Assembly (NCBI RefSeq): GCF_014836845.1 | Contig: NZ_JACSQA010000014.1 | Location: 27,858-91,857 of the forward strand | Direction of reading: 5' to 3' | DNA length: 64,000 nt | Origin: Ureibacillus galli | Lineage (GTDB): Bacteria > Bacillota > Bacilli > Bacillales_A > Planococcaceae | Part shown: positions 54,196 through 63,975 of the stretch, piece after piece | How the letters are laid out: each line of letters begins with the position of its first letter | Position numbering within the stretch: the stretch's first letter is position 1 | Notes under the pieces: generated by a model | Databases searched by the model: none | What the model saw: the letters and a program-made list of their open reading frames with translations, nothing else | Told to the model about the DNA's origin: nothing | Made by a program: the position numbers and the translations under genes

Positions 54196-54675
54196 TTATA
54201 AAAATTTTATTAATGTTTGGACAAATTGTTCAAGACCTTCTTTATCTTCGGAAGTAAAGCGACCTTTGATTGGACTATCGATATCTAATACACCAATCAC
54301 TTCATCATCTTTAATTAGTGGAATAACGATTTCAGAATTAGAAGCAGCATCACATGCAATGTGACCAGGGAATGCATGAACGTCATCAATTAACATTGTT
54401 TCACGCTTCGAAACGGCTGTTCCACAAACACCACGCCCAACGGCAATTCGGACACATGCTGGTAATCCTTGAAATGGACCTAACACAAGTTCGCCATCTT
54501 TCATTAAATAAAAACCAACCCAATTGATCCGGTCTAAAAATTGGTTTAGTAAAGCAGAGGCATTACTTAAGTTCGCGATAAGATCCTTTTCACCTTCTAA
54601 TAAAGCATCTAATTGTTTTGATAAGGTTGTATATTGTTGTAATACTGGTCCTTCATAATTAATTTTAGAAAACAT
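54196..54675 (-). CDS. ytsP: GAF-type free methionine-(R)-sulfoxide reductase (YtsP)
   Basis: A 159-residue protein consisting of a single GAF domain. The three cysteines of free methionine-R-sulfoxide reductases are present: CVRIAVGRG, GVCGTA and HIACDAASNSEI. It should repair free methionine sulfoxide using thiol chemistry in the cytoplasm. The name YtsP is used in B. subtilis. GGAGG is 8 nt before ATG 54675. Cotranscribed with hisJ, 14 nt upstream. Confidence 0.88.
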   Translation of the reverse strand: MFSKINYEGPVLQQYTTLSKQLDALLEGEKDLIANLSNASALLNQFLDRINWVGFYLMKDGELVLGPFQGLPACVRIAVGRGVCGTAVSKRETMLIDDVHAFPGHIACDAASNSEIVIPLIKDDEVIGVLDIDSPIKGRFTSEDKEGLEQFVQTLIKFL

Positions 54676-54689
54676 CTAGTGAACCTCCA

Positions 54690-55487
54690 TCATACGTTTT
54701 TAAAAATGATTTCATAATGTTGATGTAAATCTTTCACACTATGGGCATCCGATCCGAAAACTAGGGGCAAGGAAATAGAACGGGCAAAGTCAATGAAATG
54801 TAGCGGTGGGTATGGCTCTTTGCAAAAGCTTTTACTTATTCCAGCACTATTGACATCCAGTTCGTAACCTTGTTCTTTCATCTTCGTTAAAATATCGGTA
54901 ATGCGAGCATGATCGTCTATTTTTTCTCCATGGGCAAGTTGGAATTTATGAATTAAAGTTGGGTGTCCAATTCTACGAGGTTTAAATCGTCCAAGGTTTG
55001 CCTCTAAAGACTTTAAAACTGTATCATAGTATAAATGATAAAGGGAATCGATTCCACCAACTTGTTTTGCAAAGTCTAAATAAACTTCTTCTGAAAAATC
55101 AATGCATGTATATGTATCTTCGTGTTTTAAAAAATGTACGGACAGTATAGCGTCATCTAAAAAAGGTCCGACAATATCGAGAAAGGCTCTCGTTTCGGTT
55201 TCATAACCGATAATGTAATCGATCTCTAATCCTACATTAACCTTAATTTGCTGTTGATATTGCTCTTTTAATTGTTGAACGGTGTCGATATAAGCTGTTA
55301 AGTCCTTTGGTTCCATCCCGCTATCTTTGTCAGGTGTTGGGTCAACGAAATTGGTTGGCAATGGTGCGTGCTCTGTAAAAGTAATTTCGGTAAATCCTTG
55401 TTCAATTGCTTTTTCGATATAATGCTCAAACGGATCTTTCGTACCATGGGGACAGAAAGGGGAGTGGATATGTCCATCTTTTTTCAT
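54690..55487 (-). CDS. hisJ: Histidinol-phosphatase HisJ (PHP family)
   Basis: Dephosphorylates L-histidinol phosphate in histidine synthesis. The 265-residue protein is of the PHP metal-dependent phosphatase family: HIHSPFCPHG (His6 and His8), EITFTEHAPLP, VGLEIDYI, LSVHFLKHED and GSDAHSVKDL supply the metal ligands. It is the Bacillus-type enzyme, separate from the main his operon. GGAGG before ATG 55487. The partner gene ytsP follows. Confidence 0.92.
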   Translation of the reverse strand: MKKDGHIHSPFCPHGTKDPFEHYIEKAIEQGFTEITFTEHAPLPTNFVDPTPDKDSGMEPKDLTAYIDTVQQLKEQYQQQIKVNVGLEIDYIIGYETETRAFLDIVGPFLDDAILSVHFLKHEDTYTCIDFSEEVYLDFAKQVGGIDSLYHLYYDTVLKSLEANLGRFKPRRIGHPTLIHKFQLAHGEKIDDHARITDILTKMKEQGYELDVNSAGISKSFCKEPYPPLHFIDFARSISLPLVFGSDAHSVKDLHQHYEIIFKNV

Positions 55488-55725
55488 TTTGAAACCTCCG
55501 CTCTATTATTTTCAAGCATATGAATAGTTAAACATAGTAAAATATCTTCTTCATTATGCTATATATATGGTGAAAAACGGGAACGAATTCTACATAATTT
55601 ATTTAATTCTAGTTAACTTTAACAAAAAGCTTTATTTTTTTAAACAAATGCCTAAAAACATGGTATATTATAGTTACAAAATAGTAGGTATAGAGATTTT
55701 TGGAATAGGGAATAGGGGGCTTATG

Positions 55726-57435
55726 ATGCAGTATATCATCATTGTCGTCATCGTACTATTAGCATTATTTATCGGTGGACTTATGATCCGTCGAAAACAT
55801 AATGTTGTTATACAGCGACTTGAACAAGAAAAAATGCAAATCCAGCATTATCCTATATTTGAGGAGCTTACAAAAGTAAAAGCTTTAAATATGAATGGTC
55901 AAACAGAAGAGAAATTTGAACAATGGCGGAATATATGGACAGAAGTAATCGATGTTCATATTATCAAAATTGATTCTATGCTTTTTGATGCAGAAGAATA
56001 CATAGATCGTTTCAAATTTAAAAAAGCTTCAATTGTTGAACGGGAGATAGATGAATATATCGCAAAATGTACCGAAAAACAAAATCAAATCATTAATGAA
56101 TTAAATGAATTAATCGGTAGCGAAGAAAAAAATCGTATTGAAATTGAGCAATTAAAAGAACATTATCGTTCTGCACGTAAAACATTACTTGCCCATCAAT
56201 ACTCTTTTGGTCCGGCATTAAGTACATTGGAAACGAGAGTAGAAAACTTTGTTCCAAAATTTGAAGAATTTGATCGATTAACTGTAGAAGGTAACTATCT
56301 TCAAGCAAGGGAAATTGTGCTTGCATTACATAGCGAATCACAAATTATATTTGAGTTATTAACGGAAGTACCTACTTTACTAACGGATATACAAACAAAA
56401 ATACCGGCTGCCATCCATGAGTTGAGAAGTGGTCAACGGGAAATGGAACAGCAATCGTATTACTTAAACCATTTAGAATTAAACGTTTTCTTAGATAATG
56501 TTGAAAAAGAATTGGAAACTTTAAAAGAACAATTAGCAGCGTTAGAGGTATCATCTGTAGGTCCTAGACTTGAAGAAATTAATCAGGAAATTGAAAATTA
56601 TTATGATTTGCTTGAAAAAGAAGTGATCGCTAGAAAATACGTTGATCAAAATTGTGATGAAACATTTAATACATTAAATGAAGTATTACGTACAACGAAA
56701 GAAATTAGTAATGAAGCGGTCTATGTTCAAAATAGTTACCATCTACCAGAAAAAGAGGCTGAAATTCCAAAACTTGGTTTAAAACAATTGGAAGTAATTC
56801 AAAAACGATATGAATTACTTGTTTCTCGAGTTAGAGAGGAAAAGTCAGCTTATTCTAGTTTACAAGAAGAATTAGTTGAAATTAGCGAAGAAATTGAACG
56901 CATTCAAGAAGAGCAAGAACAATTCTCCAACCGTTTGAAAAATTTACGCATTGATGAAAATAAAGCAAGAGCTCAATTGGATTCATTAAAACGACTATTA
57001 CAAGAAACAGATCGACAGCTCAATAAAGCGAACATTCCTGGTGTTCCAGAAGAAATGGATAAGCGTTTAGAAGAAGCTGAAGAGCAACTGTTCATTGTTA
57101 TGCAAAGTCTACAAGAGATTCCTTTAAACATGAGCCATGTTCATAGTAATTTACAAAATGCTGAAAAGTGTATTCAAGAAGTAAATAAACATGCAAAAGA
57201 AATGATTGAAAATGTTATACTGATTGAAAGAATTATTCAATACGGCAATCGTTATCGGACAACAAATTCAAAAGTAAACGAGCTTTTATTACAAGCGGAA
57301 GATGCTTTTCACCAATACCGCTATATAAAAGCGTTAGAAGATGCGGTGACAGCGGTTGAATTAGCGGAACCGGGTGCAATTAAACGGATCGAAGAACTAG
57401 TTCAAGATGAGCTTTACGAAAAAACACAGAACTAA
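55726..57435 (+). CDS. ezrA: Septation ring formation regulator EzrA
   Basis: Membrane protein that prevents extra FtsZ rings and helps recruit wall-synthesis enzymes to the septum. 569 residues: one N-terminal membrane helix (about 3-22, YIIIVVIVLLALFIGGLMI), then about 540 residues of spectrin-like helical and coiled-coil repeats in the cytoplasm. The open frame runs back to 55567, but AGGGGG (55714-55719) is 6 nt before ATG 55726 and 3 nt before ATG 55723. Neighbours hisJ upstream and nifS downstream are as in B. subtilis. Confidence 0.94.
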   Translation: MQYIIIVVIVLLALFIGGLMIRRKHNVVIQRLEQEKMQIQHYPIFEELTKVKALNMNGQTEEKFEQWRNIWTEVIDVHIIKIDSMLFDAEEYIDRFKFKKASIVEREIDEYIAKCTEKQNQIINELNELIGSEEKNRIEIEQLKEHYRSARKTLLAHQYSFGPALSTLETRVENFVPKFEEFDRLTVEGNYLQAREIVLALHSESQIIFELLTEVPTLLTDIQTKIPAAIHELRSGQREMEQQSYYLNHLELNVFLDNVEKELETLKEQLAALEVSSVGPRLEEINQEIENYYDLLEKEVIARKYVDQNCDETFNTLNEVLRTTKEISNEAVYVQNSYHLPEKEAEIPKLGLKQLEVIQKRYELLVSRVREEKSAYSSLQEELVEISEEIERIQEEQEQFSNRLKNLRIDENKARAQLDSLKRLLQETDRQLNKANIPGVPEEMDKRLEEAEEQLFIVMQSLQEIPLNMSHVHSNLQNAEKCIQEVNKHAKEMIENVILIERIIQYGNRYRTTNSKVNELLLQAEDAFHQYRYIKALEDAVTAVELAEPGAIKRIEELVQDELYEKTQN

Positions 57436-57448
57436 CCATTTGATGAAT

Positions 57449-57482
57449 AAAGCCACCTCACATTTGTGAAGGTGGCTTTACT
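57449..57482 (+). terminator. Terminator after ezrA
   Basis: AAAGCCACCT-CAC and GTG-AGGTGGCTTT, with one bulged A, form a strong stem with a 4-nt loop; the T-run is short. Confidence 0.78.
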
Positions 57483-57639
57483 ATTAAAGAAATTAGAAGA
57501 TATTGATCATTCGATAATAAGTAACGAAAGAGTTAAACGATCTATTTCCGTGATAGGTAAAATTAGTTGGTGGTCATTTAAGAAAGTTTGCGTTATGATA
57601 AATAGCGTTAAATCAAGCTTTGAAAGAGTGTGATTAAAG

Positions 57640-58797
57640 ATGAAAGAAAACATTGTCTACCTAGACAATAGTGCTACTACAAAACCGTTAAAAGAGGTTT
57701 TAAATACATTTATTCAAGTAAACGAATCTTTTTATGCTAACCCTGCTTCCATTCATGAAGCAGGTGTGGAGGCAAATACATTATTAGATAGGGCAAGAAG
57801 TCAAATAGCTAATATTCTTCATACGAAAGAGCAGCTCGTCTTATTTACTGCTGGTGGAACGGAATCCAATAATTTTGCGATATTTGGGGTTTCAAAAGCA
57901 AATACTCATATAGGAAAACATATTATTACAACGGAAATTGAGCATCCATCCATATTAGAAGGTGTGAAGTCTTTACAAAAGGATGGCTATGAAGTGGACT
58001 ATTTATCGGTTGATGAAAATGGTGTTATTTCATTAACGGAATTACGAGAAAAACTCCGAAAAGATACAGTTTTCGTTAGTATTATGCATGTAAATAACGA
58101 AATGGGAGCTATTCAACCAATTGAAGAGGCGGCTAAAATCATTCATGAAAACAGTCGAGCGGTATTCCATGTCGATGCCGTTCAAAGTTTTGGTAAATTA
58201 CCGACTCAATTTAACGGTGAAGCCGGTCCGGATATTCTTTCGATTTCTGGCCATAAAATCCATGGCTTAAAAGGGTCAGGCGTTATTGCGTTCCGTAAAA
58301 AAATGAACATTATCCCACTTCTTGTAGGTGGTGGACAAGAAAGCGGATTGCGAAGTGGCACAGTTGCCGTACCTCAAGCAGTTGCTTTAGCGAAAGCGGC
58401 TCGAATGGTGACAGAAAATATGGAACAATCGATGAAAAAATATCGAACATGGTTCAACGACTTATATGAATTTTTAACAGGATACGGTGAAAATATTCAT
58501 CTATTATCGACGAAATCTGGAGCAGCTCACATCTTATCTTTTAGTGTGAAAGATTTAAAAGGGGAAATTTTGATTAATGCATTGCAAAGTAGAGGAATTA
58601 TCGTATCTACATCAAGTGCTTGTTCCTCTAAACAAAAGACAACAAGTCATGTTGTTGATTCGTTAAAAGTACATGCCAATTATAAAAAAGGTGTTATTCG
58701 ATTAAGTTTTGGATTATTTAATACGGATAACGATATAGAAGCGTTCAAAAAAGCTTTCACAGCTGTGATGGACGAATTAAAAGGAGATAATAAGTAA
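57640..58797 (+). CDS. nifZ: Cysteine desulfurase (NifS/IscS type) for tRNA thiolation
   Basis: PLP enzyme that takes sulfur from cysteine. 385 residues with PLP Lys206 (SGHKIHGLKGSG), the persulfide Cys328 in STSSACSSKQK, and NPASIHEAG and GGTESNN. In B. subtilis the desulfurase directly before thiI is NifZ, shown to supply sulfur to ThiI for s4U8 in tRNA. The stop shares one base with the thiI start, so the two are made as a pair. AAAGAGTG precedes ATG 57640. Confidence 0.9.
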   Translation: MKENIVYLDNSATTKPLKEVLNTFIQVNESFYANPASIHEAGVEANTLLDRARSQIANILHTKEQLVLFTAGGTESNNFAIFGVSKANTHIGKHIITTEIEHPSILEGVKSLQKDGYEVDYLSVDENGVISLTELREKLRKDTVFVSIMHVNNEMGAIQPIEEAAKIIHENSRAVFHVDAVQSFGKLPTQFNGEAGPDILSISGHKIHGLKGSGVIAFRKKMNIIPLLVGGGQESGLRSGTVAVPQAVALAKAARMVTENMEQSMKKYRTWFNDLYEFLTGYGENIHLLSTKSGAAHILSFSVKDLKGEILINALQSRGIIVSTSSACSSKQKTTSHVVDSLKVHANYKKGVIRLSFGLFNTDNDIEAFKKAFTAVMDELKGDNK

Positions 58798-60005
58798 TGA
58801 TTTGGAAAGAAATTTTAATCCGTTATGGAGAATTATCAACGAAAGGACGTAATAAAAAGGACTTCATCAGCCGTCTTCGTACAAATATTCGTCATACTTT
58901 TCAAGATATTGCACCCCTTGATATTGTAACGGAAAGAGATCGTATGCATATAAAAATTGAAAATGAAGAGCAGTATGAAGTATTGATGAAAAAATTACCA
59001 ACCGTATTTGGAATTCAATCCTTCAGCCCTGTCGCTGTTTGTGAAAAAGATATAGACGAGATGAAAAAATTGTCTCTTATTATTATGGAACAATTTAAAG
59101 AGAGGGAAATCACTTTTAAAGTAGAAGTTCGCCGATCTGACAAAACATTCCCAATGGAATCCCATGAACTACAACGGGAAATTGGTGGTCATGTTTTAAG
59201 AAATAATCCGAATATTTCAGTACAAGTGAAAAAACCAGATGTGGAACTTCGTATTGAAGTACGTAAAGATGCTATATATATGATGGCGCAAATTATTCAA
59301 GGAGCAGGTGGAATGCCTGTCGGTTCGAATGGGAAATCATTACTGATGTTATCAGGTGGAATTGATAGTCCAGTTGCTGGGTACTTATTAATGAAACGTG
59401 GTGTTCGTTTAGAAGCAATTCACTTCTTTAGTCCACCATATACAAGTGATAATTCTTTAGAAAAAGTAAAAGTTTTAGCCAATGAATTAACAAAATTTGG
59501 TGCAAATATTCGACTACATGTCATTCCTTTTACTGAAATTCAAGTATTAATAAAAGAAAGAGTTCCGAGTAATACAATTATGACGTCCACTCGCCGTTTG
59601 ATGATGCGAATTGCAGACAAAGTTCGAGAAGAGATCGGTGCCCTTGGAATTGTGACAGGAGAAAGTTTAGGACAAGTAGCGAGTCAAACGTTAGAAAGTT
59701 TAACAGCGATAAATGATGTAACCAATACTCCAATATTACGTCCCTTAATTGCTTATGATAAACTTGAAATTATTGATATTGCAGAACAAATCGGAACATA
59801 TGAAACATCAATTCAACCATATGAGGATTGCTGTACTATCTTTACACCAGCAAATCCAAAAACAAAACCGAAAGTCGATAAAGTCAATTATTATGAAAGT
59901 TTTACGGAATTTGATGAATTAATTGAACGTGCAGTACGTAATCGAGAAATTTATAAATTCCCTGAAACAAAGAAAACAACCGATAAATTTGAAGGTTTAT
60001 TATAA
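58797..60005 (+). CDS. thiI: tRNA 4-thiouridine synthase ThiI
   Basis: Forms s4U8 in tRNA with ATP and persulfide sulfur. The 402-residue protein has an N-terminal ferredoxin-like and THUMP domain (about 1-165), the PP-loop [18 protein letters not shown] (186-203) and the late DCCTIFTP cysteines. It has no C-terminal rhodanese domain, as in Bacillus, so it depends on the desulfurase next to it. It may still take part in thiamine synthesis in other bacteria; here the context supports tRNA. Confidence 0.94.
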   Translation: MIWKEILIRYGELSTKGRNKKDFISRLRTNIRHTFQDIAPLDIVTERDRMHIKIENEEQYEVLMKKLPTVFGIQSFSPVAVCEKDIDEMKKLSLIIMEQFKEREITFKVEVRRSDKTFPMESHELQREIGGHVLRNNPNISVQVKKPDVELRIEVRKDAIYMMAQIIQGAGGMPVGSNGKSLLMLSGGIDSPVAGYLLMKRGVRLEAIHFFSPPYTSDNSLEKVKVLANELTKFGANIRLHVIPFTEIQVLIKERVPSNTIMTSTRRLMMRIADKVREEIGALGIVTGESLGQVASQTLESLTAINDVTNTPILRPLIAYDKLEIIDIAEQIGTYETSIQPYEDCCTIFTPANPKTKPKVDKVNYYESFTEFDELIERAVRNREIYKFPETKKTTDKFEGLL

Positions 60006-60053
60006 AAAACCAGTCAATCGGAAAAATAAGAACAATTTACCTCTCATCTTTTG

Positions 60054-60083
60054 TGTATTAAAAAATCAATATCGCACATTCTA
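60054..60083 (+). promoter_or_regulatory. Sigma-G-like promoter of the SASP gene
   Basis: TGTATT (60054-60059), 17-bp spacer, CATTCTA (60077-60083), the latter a full match to CATNNTA. The expected start lies near 60090, right at the AAGGAGG ribosome site (60091). Confidence 0.6.
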
Positions 60084-60105
60084 TATGCACAAGGAGGTGA
60101 GAGAC

Positions 60106-60318
60106 ATGGCTTCAAACAACAGCGGAAACAGAAACAAGCTTGCTGTACCTGGTGCAGAACAAGCATTAGATCAAATGAAATACGAAATCGCGCAAGAGTT
60201 TGGTGTTCAACTCGGACCTGAAGCGTCTTCTCGTGCAAACGGGTCAGTCGGAGGAGAAATTACTAAACGTCTTGTACAAATGGCTGAATCACAATTACGT
60301 GGTACTTCTGGTCAATAA
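60106..60318 (+). CDS. sspA: Alpha/beta-type small acid-soluble spore protein
   Basis: A 70-residue DNA-coating protein of the spore core that protects against UV and heat. The conserved alpha/beta SASP body is present: [41 protein letters not shown], described here by its two helices and the EFGV protease (GPR) site. A longer open frame from 59923 has no support; AAGGAGGTGA lies 5 nt before ATG 60106. Paralogues are numerous in sporeformers, so the exact letter of the ssp symbol is uncertain. Confidence 0.95.
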   Translation: MASNNSGNRNKLAVPGAEQALDQMKYEIAQEFGVQLGPEASSRANGSVGGEITKRLVQMAESQLRGTSGQ

Positions 60319-60339
60319 TATTTAAAAAAACCAAAAAGG

Positions 60340-60370
60340 GCTAGTAGCAGAAATGCTACTAGCTTTTATT
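60340..60370 (+). terminator. Terminator after the SASP gene
   Basis: Perfect 10-bp stem GCTAGTAGCA (60340-60349) and TGCTACTAGC (60354-60363), GAAA loop, T-rich tail. Confidence 0.88.
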
Positions 60371-60524
60371 ATGTGAAAAATAGGATTTAAAAAACTTTAA
60401 TTATAATTTTTTATATGAATTTAATACAGATATTTCTATCTTTCGAGGAATATTTTGATATTTAAGTTGAATATTATTATAATTAGCATAATGTATCAGG
60501 GATGCATCAAAGGGGGATGTAGTA

Positions 60525-62108
60525 ATGAAAAGGGAAGATTTATTGGCTCCAAGAGAATACAATATCGTTGATGAAATTGAGAAATTTGCAAAAACGGGGA
60601 AAACGGCTTTAATGATTCACCATGAAAACGGAGAAATTGAAACAATCTCTTACAAAGCTTTAATTAAAAAAGCGAACAAGGTTGCCAATTTATTTAAAAA
60701 CAATGGACTGAAAAAAGGTGACGTAGCCCTTGTTATGGTACCTCGCTCAGAAGACGCATATGTTACATACATCGGAGCGCTAAAAGCAGGACTTACGATT
60801 ATACCGAGTTCTGAAATGCTTCGGGCAAAAGATATTGATTACCGAATCATTCATTCTAAAGCAAAGGCAATCATTGCTTTTGAAAATGAGATTGAACAAT
60901 TTAATGAAGTTGAACATTTGGATGGATTAAAACTTTTTGTATATGGCGAATCGAAAGAACCATGGATTTCAATAAACAAACAATTAGAAGGCCTATCTGA
61001 CGTTTTTGAAGGTGTGCAAACAGAAAATACGGATATTGCATTTTTATCTTATACGAGTGGAACGACGGGTAATCCTAAAGGGGTTGTTCACTCCCATGCA
61101 TGGGGTTATGCCCATTTACGTACAACAGCTGCCCAATGGTTAGGAGTCCAAGAAGATGATATTGTTTGGGCGACTGCAGCACCTGGTTGGCAAAAGTGGA
61201 TTTGGAGTCCTTTTTTAGCGACTTTAGGTAGTGGTGCGACAGCTTTTGTTCATTTAGGAAAGTTTGATCCGAAAGAATACCTTCAAATACTTGAAAATTA
61301 TCATATAAACGTTTTATGTTGTACACCAACAGAATATCGCTTAATGGCAAAAGTTGATCATCTTGAACAATATAATTTATCTAGTATTAAAAGTGCTGTA
61401 TCGGCTGGAGAACCATTAAATAGCGAAGTTATTAAAAAGTTTTTAGAAGTATTTTCCCTACAAGTTCGAGATGGTTATGGTCAAACGGAAAATACCTTGT
61501 TAGTAGGTACACTTCTTGGAATGACGCCAAAACCAGGTTCGATGGGCAAACCGACTCCAGGTAATATTGTCGAAGTAATCAATGAGCTAGGCGAACCAAC
61601 AAAACCAGGGGAAGTAGGAGACATTGCCGTACACTCATTAACCCCAGCTCTATTTAAAGGATATTTGAATGAACCTGAACGAACAAAAATTCAATACCGG
61701 GGTGAATGGTTCTTAACGGGAGACCGAGCATATAAAGACGAAGATGGCTATTTCTGGTTCGAAGGACGTGGAGATGATATTATTATTTCTTCTGGTTACA
61801 CAATAGGACCTTTTGAAGTGGAAGACGCTCTTGTTAAACATCCTGCTGTTAAAGAATGTGCAGTTGTTGGTAGTCCAGATGAAGTGCGCGGTAACATCGT
61901 AAAAGCATTTGTAGTTTTACAGGATGCTCAATTGAAAGATAGTCCAACAATCGTTAAGGAATTGCAAGACCACGTGAAGACGATTACCGCACCTTATAAA
62001 TATCCAAGAGCAATTGAATTTATCGATGAATTACCAAAAACGTCGTCAGGAAAAATTCGACGTATTGAGTTACGCCAAAGAGAGTTGCAAAAGGAAATAT
62101 CGAATTAA
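60525..62108 (+). CDS. mbcS: Acyl-CoA synthetase MbcS (YtcI-like)
   Basis: AMP-forming short or branched-chain acyl-CoA synthetase, 527 residues. ATP motif SYTSGTTGNPKGVVHSH, the A5 motif YGQTENTLL, hinge FLTGDRAYKDEDGYFWFEGRGDDIII, and the C-terminal SSGKIRR with Lys510, equivalent to the acetylated lysine of AcsA. B. subtilis YtcI/MbcS activates propionate and methylbutyrate-type acids. It is shorter than AcsA in the same window. AAAGGGGG precedes ATG 60525. Substrate range is inferred. Confidence 0.85.
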   Translation: MKREDLLAPREYNIVDEIEKFAKTGKTALMIHHENGEIETISYKALIKKANKVANLFKNNGLKKGDVALVMVPRSEDAYVTYIGALKAGLTIIPSSEMLRAKDIDYRIIHSKAKAIIAFENEIEQFNEVEHLDGLKLFVYGESKEPWISINKQLEGLSDVFEGVQTENTDIAFLSYTSGTTGNPKGVVHSHAWGYAHLRTTAAQWLGVQEDDIVWATAAPGWQKWIWSPFLATLGSGATAFVHLGKFDPKEYLQILENYHINVLCCTPTEYRLMAKVDHLEQYNLSSIKSAVSAGEPLNSEVIKKFLEVFSLQVRDGYGQTENTLLVGTLLGMTPKPGSMGKPTPGNIVEVINELGEPTKPGEVGDIAVHSLTPALFKGYLNEPERTKIQYRGEWFLTGDRAYKDEDGYFWFEGRGDDIIISSGYTIGPFEVEDALVKHPAVKECAVVGSPDEVRGNIVKAFVVLQDAQLKDSPTIVKELQDHVKTITAPYKYPRAIEFIDELPKTSSGKIRRIELRQRELQKEISN

Positions 62109-62150
62109 GTTCTTCTTTATTTCCTAGGGAATAATGTCGAAATGAGTGGA

Positions 62151-62190
62151 GACTTTAAAGTCATATAGAATGACTTTAAAGTCTTTTTAT
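62151..62190 (+). terminator. Terminator after mbcS
   Basis: Perfect 14-bp stem GACTTTAAAGTCAT (62151-62164) and ATGACTTTAAAGTC (62170-62183), then TTTTTATT. Confidence 0.9.
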
Positions 62191-62268
62191 TGGATTTGAT
62201 AAAAATTGAAATTTTTTGAAACAATTGGACATCAAATACGTATGTATGAATGGAGGAGGAGTAGTTAA

Positions 62269-63279
62269 ATGAATACAAAAAGATGGCTTGCTTTAGGAGC
62301 AGCAATAGTTTTATTAGTCGGTTCAATTGGTTTGAATACGGTGATCTCAATATTTAAAACGGATTTCTTTTCAAGTTTTAATGATGTAATGAACACGGAA
62401 CAAACAGTAGTGGAAACCGTAATTGAACCAGGAGATTATGGTGAGCGAATTGCATTGTTATCCGTAGATGGAACGATTCAAGATGTCGGTTCTAGTTCAC
62501 CATGGACAACTGTCGAATATGATCATCAATCTTTCTTATCCCAATTAGAAAATATTTTATATGATGAAAGTGTACAAGCGGTTGTATTATATGTTAATTC
62601 ACCAGGTGGTGGCGTTATTGAATCAGCTGATATTCATGAGAAATTAGTAGAAATTAAAGAACAACGAAATATTCCTATATATGTTTCCATGGGTTCTTAT
62701 GCAGCTTCAGGTGGTTATTATATTTCAGCACCTGCAGATAAAATTTTTGCTCATAGTGAAACAATTACAGGCTCAATCGGTGTAATTATGCAAAGTTATA
62801 ATTTTTCAGAGCTAGCGGACAAATTAGGGATTGAGTTTGAAACCATTAAATCAGGCGAACATAAAGATATGTTTGGTGGAACAAGACCAACGACTGACGA
62901 AGAAAAGGCTATGGTTCAAGAAATGATCAACGAATCTTATGAAGCATTTGTAGATGTTATTGAACAAGGAAGAGGTATGTCAGAAGCGGATGTTAAAAAA
63001 GTTGCAGATGGACGTATTTTAGGAGGTTCCCAAGCGATTGAAGCAGGATTAGTCGATGAAATTGGAGGACTTGAAGATACAATCGCAGCAATCCGTGCAG
63101 ACTATGGTTTAGAAAATGCGGAACTTTTTGAATATGAATCAAGCTTTGGCGACCTAACTTCTTTACTAGGCGTAAAAATTAGTTCATTATTCGGTCCATC
63201 ACCTGAAGAACAATTTTTAACGAAATTTATGTCTTCTAATGGTGGTCCACGAATGATGTATTTATACGGTGAATATTAA
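62269..63279 (+). CDS. sppA: Signal peptide peptidase SppA
   Basis: Membrane-bound Ser/Lys protease that degrades leftover signal peptides. 336 residues, one N-terminal membrane helix (about 5-26), then the S49 domain: Ser147 in SYAASGGYY and Lys199 in SGEHKDMFGG, the same residue numbers as the catalytic pair of B. subtilis SppA. VNSPGGGVIESADI and SITGSIGVIMQ are further family segments. GGAGGAG precedes ATG 62269. The gene pair with yteJ is conserved. Confidence 0.94.
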   Translation: MNTKRWLALGAAIVLLVGSIGLNTVISIFKTDFFSSFNDVMNTEQTVVETVIEPGDYGERIALLSVDGTIQDVGSSSPWTTVEYDHQSFLSQLENILYDESVQAVVLYVNSPGGGVIESADIHEKLVEIKEQRNIPIYVSMGSYAASGGYYISAPADKIFAHSETITGSIGVIMQSYNFSELADKLGIEFETIKSGEHKDMFGGTRPTTDEEKAMVQEMINESYEAFVDVIEQGRGMSEADVKKVADGRILGGSQAIEAGLVDEIGGLEDTIAAIRADYGLENAELFEYESSFGDLTSLLGVKISSLFGPSPEEQFLTKFMSSNGGPRMMYLYGEY

Positions 63280-63293
63280 GGAGGAGTTTATAG

Positions 63294-63890
63294 ATGTCAG
63301 AATTTGAAAATAACGACTCAAACGTTTCTCTTCCTAATAATGAAGCTGTGCCCACTATTATTAAACAAACAAAAATAATCGAACAGATTGAAGAGAAGAC
63401 GGCTGGATTTTGGATGCGTCTTTGGGCTTTTGTTTTTGATATTTTAATTGTTAGTGCTATTGTAGGGATTGTTGTAAATCCTATATTCCATTTATTTGAC
63501 TGGAGTTTATCAGAAGAAAAGTGGTACTCTCCAATGACAATCATTTCTGGTTTGTTCTATTATGCGTATTTTGTACTTACGACAAAGTATTGGCAACAAA
63601 CCCTTGGAAAAATGATATTTGGCTTAAAGGTGAAACATTTAAACGATGAAAAATTAGGCTGGCTTACTGTTTTATTTAGAGAAGTGGTTGGACGCTTTAT
63701 TAGTAATAAGCTTCCTATTATCTACATTATGGTTGCCTTTATGCCTAACAATAAAGGGTTGAATGATATTATTGCCGATACGGTTGTTATACAAGAAAAA
63801 GTATTTGTTAAACGTAGAAAGGAAATCATTCAAGAAATTACGAAAAAAGATGAATTCGATGGTGAAAACTCCATTTCACCAATAGGATAA
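63294..63890 (+). CDS. yteJ: RDD-family membrane protein YteJ (SppI)
   Basis: A 198-residue membrane protein of the RDD family. After about 40 hydrophilic residues comes the RDD start GFWMRLWAFVFDILIVSAIVGIVV (Arg and Asp of the signature), then helices near 80-95 and 140-155, with TLGKMIFGLKV and LFREVVGRFISN. In B. subtilis this protein (renamed SppI) forms a complex with SppA, inhibits it and affects lantibiotic resistance. AAGGAGGAG precedes ATG 63294, 14 nt after sppA. Confidence 0.88.
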   Translation: MSEFENNDSNVSLPNNEAVPTIIKQTKIIEQIEEKTAGFWMRLWAFVFDILIVSAIVGIVVNPIFHLFDWSLSEEKWYSPMTIISGLFYYAYFVLTTKYWQQTLGKMIFGLKVKHLNDEKLGWLTVLFREVVGRFISNKLPIIYIMVAFMPNNKGLNDIIADTVVIQEKVFVKRRKEIIQEITKKDEFDGENSISPIG

Positions 63891-63896
63891 ATGAAA

Positions 63897-63975
63897 GCCA
63901 TCTGAACAAAATTGTTCAGATGGCAGACTGTAGACAAACTCGAAATTTCGAGTTTGCCTACAGTCTTTTTTCTTT
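63897..63975 (+). terminator. Double stem-loop terminator after yteJ
   Basis: First stem: GCCATCTGAACAA (63897-63909) and TTGTTCAGATGGC (63912-63924). Second: 20-bp arms 63926-63945 and 63946-63965 with one A-C mismatch, followed by TTTTTTCTTTT. The second hairpin carries the T-run and is the terminator; the first may be a relic or protect the 3' end. Confidence 0.85.

Noticed and set aside
59923..60105. Long N-terminal extension of the SASP frame overlapping thiI
   Set aside because: Spore proteins of this type begin near the conserved body, and AAGGAGGTGA supports ATG 60106.
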